NCBI GenBank assembly: GCA_900763175.1
Contig: CAAFJI010000053.1
Span: 1-18,045 of the forward strand
Length of the DNA: 18,045 nt
Direction: 5' to 3'
DNA from: Lachnospiraceae bacterium
GTDB lineage: Bacteria > Bacillota > Clostridia > Lachnospirales > Lachnospiraceae
In this document: in pieces, positions 13,913 to 18,045 of the stretch
Position numbering within the stretch: the stretch's first letter is position 1
Layout of the letters: each line of letters starts with the position of its first letter
The notes under the pieces: model-generated
What the model saw: the letters and a program-made list of their open reading frames with translations, nothing else
The model's database searches: none
Told to the model about the DNA's origin: nothing
Position numbers and translations under genes: made by a program

Positions 13913-15762
13913 TGAATATTGTTGTGAAAAAATACATATACCGCTTCTGCACTCTGAACATTCATCGATTCTGTCTGACTTAATTCTTCCACAGAAGCAT
14001 CCCGGATATTCTCCACAGATTTGAATCTGCGAAGAAGAGCCTTTCTCCTGGTATCACCAATTCCCGGAATGTCATCCAGCACAGAGTGCACCTGCTCCTT
14101 GCTGCGAAGGGAACGATGATATTCAATGGCGAAACGGTGTGCCTCGTCCTGTATCCTGGTTACCAGGTGAAACCCCTCGCTGGAAGTGTCAATAGGGATT
14201 TCCACATTATTAAAATAAACGCCTCTTGTACGGTGATTGTCATCCTTCACCATACCACAAACCGGAATCTGGATTCCAAGCTCTCCCAACACCTTCAGGG
14301 CAATATTTACCTGGCCTCTTCCTCCATCCATGAGAATCAGATCCGGCAGTCTGGAAAAACTGTCAAACTCGCCCTTCGCTTCATGGGTAAAACGCCTTGT
14401 AAGCACTTCCTCCATGCTGGCGTAATCGTTTGGTCCCTGTACCCATTTGATCTTGAATTTCCGGTAATCACTGCGCTTAGGCTTTCCTTTTTCGTAAACT
14501 ACCATGGAGCCAACGGATTCAAAACCGCTGATATTGGAAATATCGTAGGCTTCCATCCGGACAATTCCGGATAAACCAAGCCAGCCCTCGATTTCCTTCA
14601 CTGCGCCAATGGTTCTGCCCTCTTCCCTTTTGATCCGCTCTCTGTCCTTTGAAAGGACCATTTCTGCATTTTCCTTTGCAAGCTCTACCAGCTTCTCCTT
14701 GGTACCCTTCTTAGGAACACGGATGTGAACCTTTTGTTTCCGCCTGGAGGACAGCCACTCTTCAATAATTTCAGCATCTTCGATCTCTACCTGCATCATT
14801 ATTTCTGCCGGAATAAAAGGCGTTCCTGCATAAAACTGCTTCAGGAAGCTGGAAAGTACCTGAGCCTTGGTGTCTCCTCTTGCCACACGGAGGAAAAAGT
14901 GATCTCTTCCGATCAGCTTTCCTCCACGCATAAAGAATACCTGCACAACTGCATCCTGTTCCCTCAGATCCTGGCTTTCCTCCATTGCAACAGCGATAAT
15001 GTCTCTATCCTGTTCGCCATAGGTGGTAATCTTCTGGCGCTCCCCGATTCTCTTAATGCTGTTAATAAGATCACGGTAGCCAGCTGCATCCTCGAACCGC
15101 ATCTCCTCAGAAGCAGCCATCATTCTTTCTGTAAGCTGATCGATGGTTTCCTGAAAATTTCCATTGAGAAAATGAAGGACCTTGGTGATGTTTTCCTTAT
15201 AGGCTTCCTCACTTACATTCCCCTGACAGGGCGCCATGCATTGCTTCATGTGATAATACAGGCATGGTCGGTCTTTGCCACAGTCACGGGGAAGTGTACG
15301 GTTGCAGGAACGGACCATGTAGATTTTCCGCACAAGCTCGATTACATCCTTTACAGCTGTGGAGCTGGTGTAGGGGCCGAAATACCTGGCTTTGTCCTTT
15401 TTCATCGTCCTGGAAAACAGGACTCTGGGATATGGTTCGTTTACCGTTACTTTGATAAAAGGATAGGTTTTATCATCCTTTAGCATGGTATTGTATTTGG
15501 GACGGTGTTCCTTTATCAGATTGCACTCCAATACCAGGGCCTCCAGCTCGGAATCTGTGACAATGTATTCAAATCTGGTGATATGCGTCACCATCTGCTC
15601 GATTTTTGCCCCTTTGTTCCGGCTGCTCTGGAAATACTGGCGCACTCTGTTTTTCAGACTGACAGCCTTTCCAACATAAATGATCTCATCCTTTTCCCCA
15701 TGCATAATGTAAACACCAGGCTTTCCTGGCAGCTTCTTCAGCTCTTCCTCAATAAGGAACAT
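13909..15762 (-). CDS. uvrC: Excinuclease ABC subunit C
   Basis: UvrC is the nuclease of nucleotide excision repair. It cuts on both sides of a lesion handed over by UvrA and UvrB. The 617-residue protein has standard length and order. The N-terminal GIY-YIG nuclease (about 12-90) contains GVYIMHG and IIYVGKA. A cysteine group at 153, 161, 167, 175 and 179 fits the iron-sulphur region known in this family. A UVR UvrB-binding segment spans about 205-240. The RNase H-like second nuclease has MEAYDISNISG and LILMDGGRGQV, and a C-terminal helix-hairpin-helix carries DDIPGIGDTRRKALL. AGAAGGAGA sits about 6 nt before the ATG. It follows ftsH by 102 bp, with a hairpin between them. Confidence 0.96.
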   Translation of the reverse strand: MFLIEEELKKLPGKPGVYIMHGEKDEIIYVGKAVSLKNRVRQYFQSSRNKGAKIEQMVTHITRFEYIVTDSELEALVLECNLIKEHRPKYNTMLKDDKTYPFIKVTVNEPYPRVLFSRTMKKDKARYFGPYTSSTAVKDVIELVRKIYMVRSCNRTLPRDCGKDRPCLYYHMKQCMAPCQGNVSEEAYKENITKVLHFLNGNFQETIDQLTERMMAASEEMRFEDAAGYRDLINSIKRIGERQKITTYGEQDRDIIAVAMEESQDLREQDAVVQVFFMRGGKLIGRDHFFLRVARGDTKAQVLSSFLKQFYAGTPFIPAEIMMQVEIEDAEIIEEWLSSRRKQKVHIRVPKKGTKEKLVELAKENAEMVLSKDRERIKREEGRTIGAVKEIEGWLGLSGIVRMEAYDISNISGFESVGSMVVYEKGKPKRSDYRKFKIKWVQGPNDYASMEEVLTRRFTHEAKGEFDSFSRLPDLILMDGGRGQVNIALKVLGELGIQIPVCGMVKDDNHRTRGVYFNNVEIPIDTSSEGFHLVTRIQDEAHRFAIEYHRSLRSKEQVHSVLDDIPGIGDTRRKALLRRFKSVENIRDASVEELSQTESMNVQSAEAVYVFFHNNIH

Positions 15763-15776
15763 ACCGTCTCTCCTTC

Positions 15777-15806
15777 TGAAAAGAACCGGGAAAGCTCCCG
15801 GTTCTT
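15777..15806 (-). terminator. Intrinsic terminator between ftsH and uvrC
   Basis: A perfect 11-bp stem (AAGAACCGGGA pairing with TCCCGGTTCTT) has a 4-nt loop. On the minus strand it is followed by TT and then CAG, so the U-rich stretch is TTCTTTTC, partly within the stem. It lies about 58 bp after the ftsH stop and directly before the uvrC RBS. Confidence 0.72.
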
Positions 15807-15832
15807 GTATTCTGTCTGTTGTTATGTGTAAA
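15804..15832 (-). promoter_or_regulatory. Candidate promoter of uvrC overlapping the ftsH terminator
   Basis: Minus strand: TTTACA (15827-15832), exactly 17 bp, TACAAG (15804-15809; 4 of 6 match). The predicted start near 15797 falls at the end of the left arm of the terminator hairpin, so RNA from here could not form that hairpin. Confidence 0.45.
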
Positions 15833-15864
15833 ACTATGGTTATATTTTCAGCTTTTGAAAAATA

Positions 15865-17982
15865 TTATTCAGATTTCGTGTCATCTGACTGGACATCCGG
15901 AATCGGCTGTGCGGCAATGGACTGCTCTGTGGTGTCAGCCTGCCGGGCTTCCTTCTGTTCCGGAACCATTTCTGGCTCTTTTTGCAGATTTACACTTCCA
16001 GACTTGGCAGCCTCTTCCCTCTCCTGCTCGGCTTTCACAGTTCTGTCAAGCTCGGCCAGGCCTGCCTCATCCAGATTCTCCGGAATCTCCACTCCTCTTT
16101 CTACCGCACGGAAAATGATCATAAACTCTTTTCCTGTGATCGTCTCCCTGCGGATCAGGTATGCAGCAATCTTATCCAGTGCCTCTCTGTGGCTTCCAAT
16201 CAGACGCTTGGCCTCCTCGTAAGAGTCATGAAGAAGCGTCATTACCTCATGGTCAACCTCTGTGGCCGTATCATCACCACAGTTCATAACAGCACGACCA
16301 CTTAAATACTGGTTTTCCTGAGTAGCCAGTCCCATCAGGCCAAATTTCTTAGACATACCATACTGCGTGATCATAGCCTTGGCAACCTTCGTAGCCTTCT
16401 CGATATCATTGGCAGCGCCTGTTGTCACAGTATCAAACACGATCTCCTCTGCTGCACGGCCGCCCAGATAGCCAACCAGCATTGCTTCTAACTCTTTCTG
16501 GGTGTTAAGATACTTCTCTTCCTCCGGAACCTGCATTACATAGCCGAGAGCTCCCATGGTACGGGGCACAATGGTAATCTTCTGTACAGGCTCTGCATCC
16601 TTCTGAAGGGCACTTACAAGAGCATGGCCAACCTCATGATAAGACACAATGCTGCGCTCCTGGGGACTGAGGATACGGTCCTTCTTCTCCTTACCAACAA
16701 GAACCACCTCAACAGATTCCAGCAGATCCTTCTGACAAACTGCACGGCGTCCGTTCTTAACAGCAAGAATAGCAGCCTCATTAATCATATTGGCAAGATC
16801 AGATCCTACTGCTCCTGAGGTTGCCAGGGCAATGGCTTCAAAATCTACCGTTTCATCCAGACGTACATTCTTCGCATGAACCTTCAGAATATCAATACGT
16901 CCCTTCAGATCCGGACGGTCCACAATAACCCGGCGGTCAAAACGTCCTGGTCTTAACAGAGCCGGATCCAGAACCTCCGGACGGTTAGTAGCTGCCAGAA
17001 TGAGAAGACCCTTGGAGGTATCAAATCCATCCATCTCCGCAAGCAGCTGATTCAGGGTCTGCTCACGCTCATCATTTCCACCGCCATAATGGGAATCACG
17101 GCTTTTACCAATGGCGTCAATCTCATCAATAAACACGATACACGGTGCATTTTTCTTAGCTTCCTCAAAAAGATCCCTCACACGGGAAGCACCTACACCT
17201 ACAAACATTTCCACAAATTCAGAACCGGACAGGGAGAAAAACGGAACATGAGCCTCACCTGCAACGGCCTTTGCCAGAAGAGTTTTACCAGTACCCGGAG
17301 GTCCTACAAGAAGGGCGCCTTTTGGAAGCTTGGCACCGATCTCTACATATTTTCCAGGATTGTGAAGAAATTCCACAACCTCCTGGAGAGATTCCTTGGC
17401 CTCATCCTGACCGGCCACATCCTTAAATGTAATTCCGGTTTCTTTCTGCACATAGGCCTTGGCACGACTCTTGCCAACTCCCATCATGCCTCCACCGCCC
17501 TTGCTCATGCGACGCATAAAGAACATAAGCAGTACAAAAAGAAGTACAGACGGTAAAAGTACACTGAGCATCATTGACACAAATTCCCCAAAAGCATCCG
17601 GAGGCTGAGATTTGAAAATAATGCCTGTTCCTTCCAGACGTTTGGTCAGTGCCGTCTCATCCTCAGTCAGATTGGTGTAATAGCTGATCTCCTGATATGG
17701 ATTCAGCTGCTTCTTCGGCACAATGGTCAGAGTGTCGGACTGTAATGTCACAGATTTTATCTCGCCCTTCTCTACCATACTAATAAATTTGTCATACGTA
17801 ATCTCACTGGAATTATCCTGCAGCATATTGGTAAACAGGCTGAAACACACCAGAGTAACCAAAAGACATATCAGAAAAGCCAGAATGGACTGATGATTCT
17901 TCTTATTACGATTAGGGTCCTGCCGATTGGGATCTCTGTCAGGTCGTCGATCCCCTTGGTTATTGTCCAAATTATTATCCAT
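15865..17982 (-). CDS. ftsH: ATP-dependent zinc metalloprotease FtsH
   Basis: FtsH is a hexameric membrane AAA+ protease that removes misassembled membrane proteins and some regulators. With the chosen start it has 705 residues. A hydrophilic Asn/Asp/Arg-rich stretch (1-29) precedes the first membrane helix (about 31-52). An external domain (about 53-133) and a second helix (about 135-157) follow, then a glycine-rich KGGGG linker. The AAA domain has Walker A GPPGTGKT (227-234), pore FVG (260-262), Walker B FIDEID (284-289) and arginine fingers in RPGRFDRR. The zinc site is HEVGH (449-453), with a likely third ligand Asp526. The C-terminal tail is Glu-rich. The frame opens at 18036, but that ATG lies in the -35 box; the ATG at 17982 has AAGGAGG. 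Confidence 0.96.
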   Translation of the reverse strand: MDNNLDNNQGDRRPDRDPNRQDPNRNKKNHQSILAFLICLLVTLVCFSLFTNMLQDNSSEITYDKFISMVEKGEIKSVTLQSDTLTIVPKKQLNPYQEISYYTNLTEDETALTKRLEGTGIIFKSQPPDAFGEFVSMMLSVLLPSVLLFVLLMFFMRRMSKGGGGMMGVGKSRAKAYVQKETGITFKDVAGQDEAKESLQEVVEFLHNPGKYVEIGAKLPKGALLVGPPGTGKTLLAKAVAGEAHVPFFSLSGSEFVEMFVGVGASRVRDLFEEAKKNAPCIVFIDEIDAIGKSRDSHYGGGNDEREQTLNQLLAEMDGFDTSKGLLILAATNRPEVLDPALLRPGRFDRRVIVDRPDLKGRIDILKVHAKNVRLDETVDFEAIALATSGAVGSDLANMINEAAILAVKNGRRAVCQKDLLESVEVVLVGKEKKDRILSPQERSIVSYHEVGHALVSALQKDAEPVQKITIVPRTMGALGYVMQVPEEEKYLNTQKELEAMLVGYLGGRAAEEIVFDTVTTGAANDIEKATKVAKAMITQYGMSKKFGLMGLATQENQYLSGRAVMNCGDDTATEVDHEVMTLLHDSYEEAKRLIGSHREALDKIAAYLIRRETITGKEFMIIFRAVERGVEIPENLDEAGLAELDRTVKAEQEREEAAKSGSVNLQKEPEMVPEQKEARQADTTEQSIAAQPIPDVQSDDTKSE

Positions 17983-18007
17983 TTCGTTCCTCCTTACTAT
18001 CCTTTTT

Positions 18008-18036
18008 ATTATAAAGATAAACCTTTGAGAAATCAA
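18008..18036 (-). promoter_or_regulatory. Sigma-A promoter of ftsH
   Basis: Minus strand: TTGATT (18031-18036), exactly 17 bp, perfect TATAAT (18008-18013). The predicted start near 18001 leaves a leader of about 19 nt containing AAGGAGG. This rules out the longer reading frame from 18036. Confidence 0.85.
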
Positions 18037-18045
18037 CCTGGTTCT

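Overview
The window is a housekeeping chromosome segment from a moderate-GC, Gram-positive Firmicute. It is most likely from the Lachnospiraceae (Blautia/Dorea/Ruminococcus-like). Support comes from the gene content (uvrC-hprK-ROK glucokinase, YfhO, a class A PBP, FtsH with an HEVGH zinc motif), strong AGGAGG-type ribosome binding sites and consensus sigma-A promoters. This placement is inferred from protein character, not from a search. I see no mobile element, CRISPR array, phage gene or defence system.

Layout. 1-2,912: minus-strand unit rnz-tsaD-ispD, followed by a tRNA-Ser(UGA) that has its own strong promoter and runs off the left edge. 3,118-5,697: a lone plus-strand yfhO-type membrane protein, whose 3' end overlaps the 3' end of rimI tail to tail by 33 bp. 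5,665-7,300: minus-strand operon tsaE-tsaB-rimI, with 4-bp ATGA overlaps. It is divergent from a plus-strand cyclophilin gene (7,418-7,936), and the two promoters share one symmetric -10 box. 8,088-8,744: minus-strand YigZ-family gene. 9,035-11,653: plus-strand class A penicillin-binding protein with a Gly/Asp/Thr repeat tail. 11,686-11,860: hairpins separating it from the convergent minus-strand genes. 11,879-15,762: glk, hprK and uvrC, with a consensus promoter in front of hprK. 15,865-17,982: ftsH, complete with its promoter at the right edge.

Functionally, much of the left half concerns tRNA and the ribosome. TsaB, TsaD and TsaE make t6A37 (TsaC is not here), RNase Z matures tRNA 3' ends, RimI acetylates ribosomal protein S18, and a tRNA gene is present. 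The right half covers cell wall synthesis (class A PBP), carbon control (HPr kinase next to glucokinase), DNA repair (UvrC) and membrane protein quality control (FtsH).

I found no convincing undescribed system. The most interesting signals are regulatory. First, the tsaE and cyclophilin promoters are divergent and overlap on a palindromic ATTATAAT. Second, two places (tRNA-Ser and uvrC) have a predicted transcription start inside the 5' arm of a terminator-like hairpin, so the hairpin could form only in read-through RNA. Third, the PBP carries a repeat tail with a short repeated DNA unit. Five starts (rnz, tsaE, yigZ, glk, ftsH) are placed inside longer open frames on RBS and/or promoter evidence.
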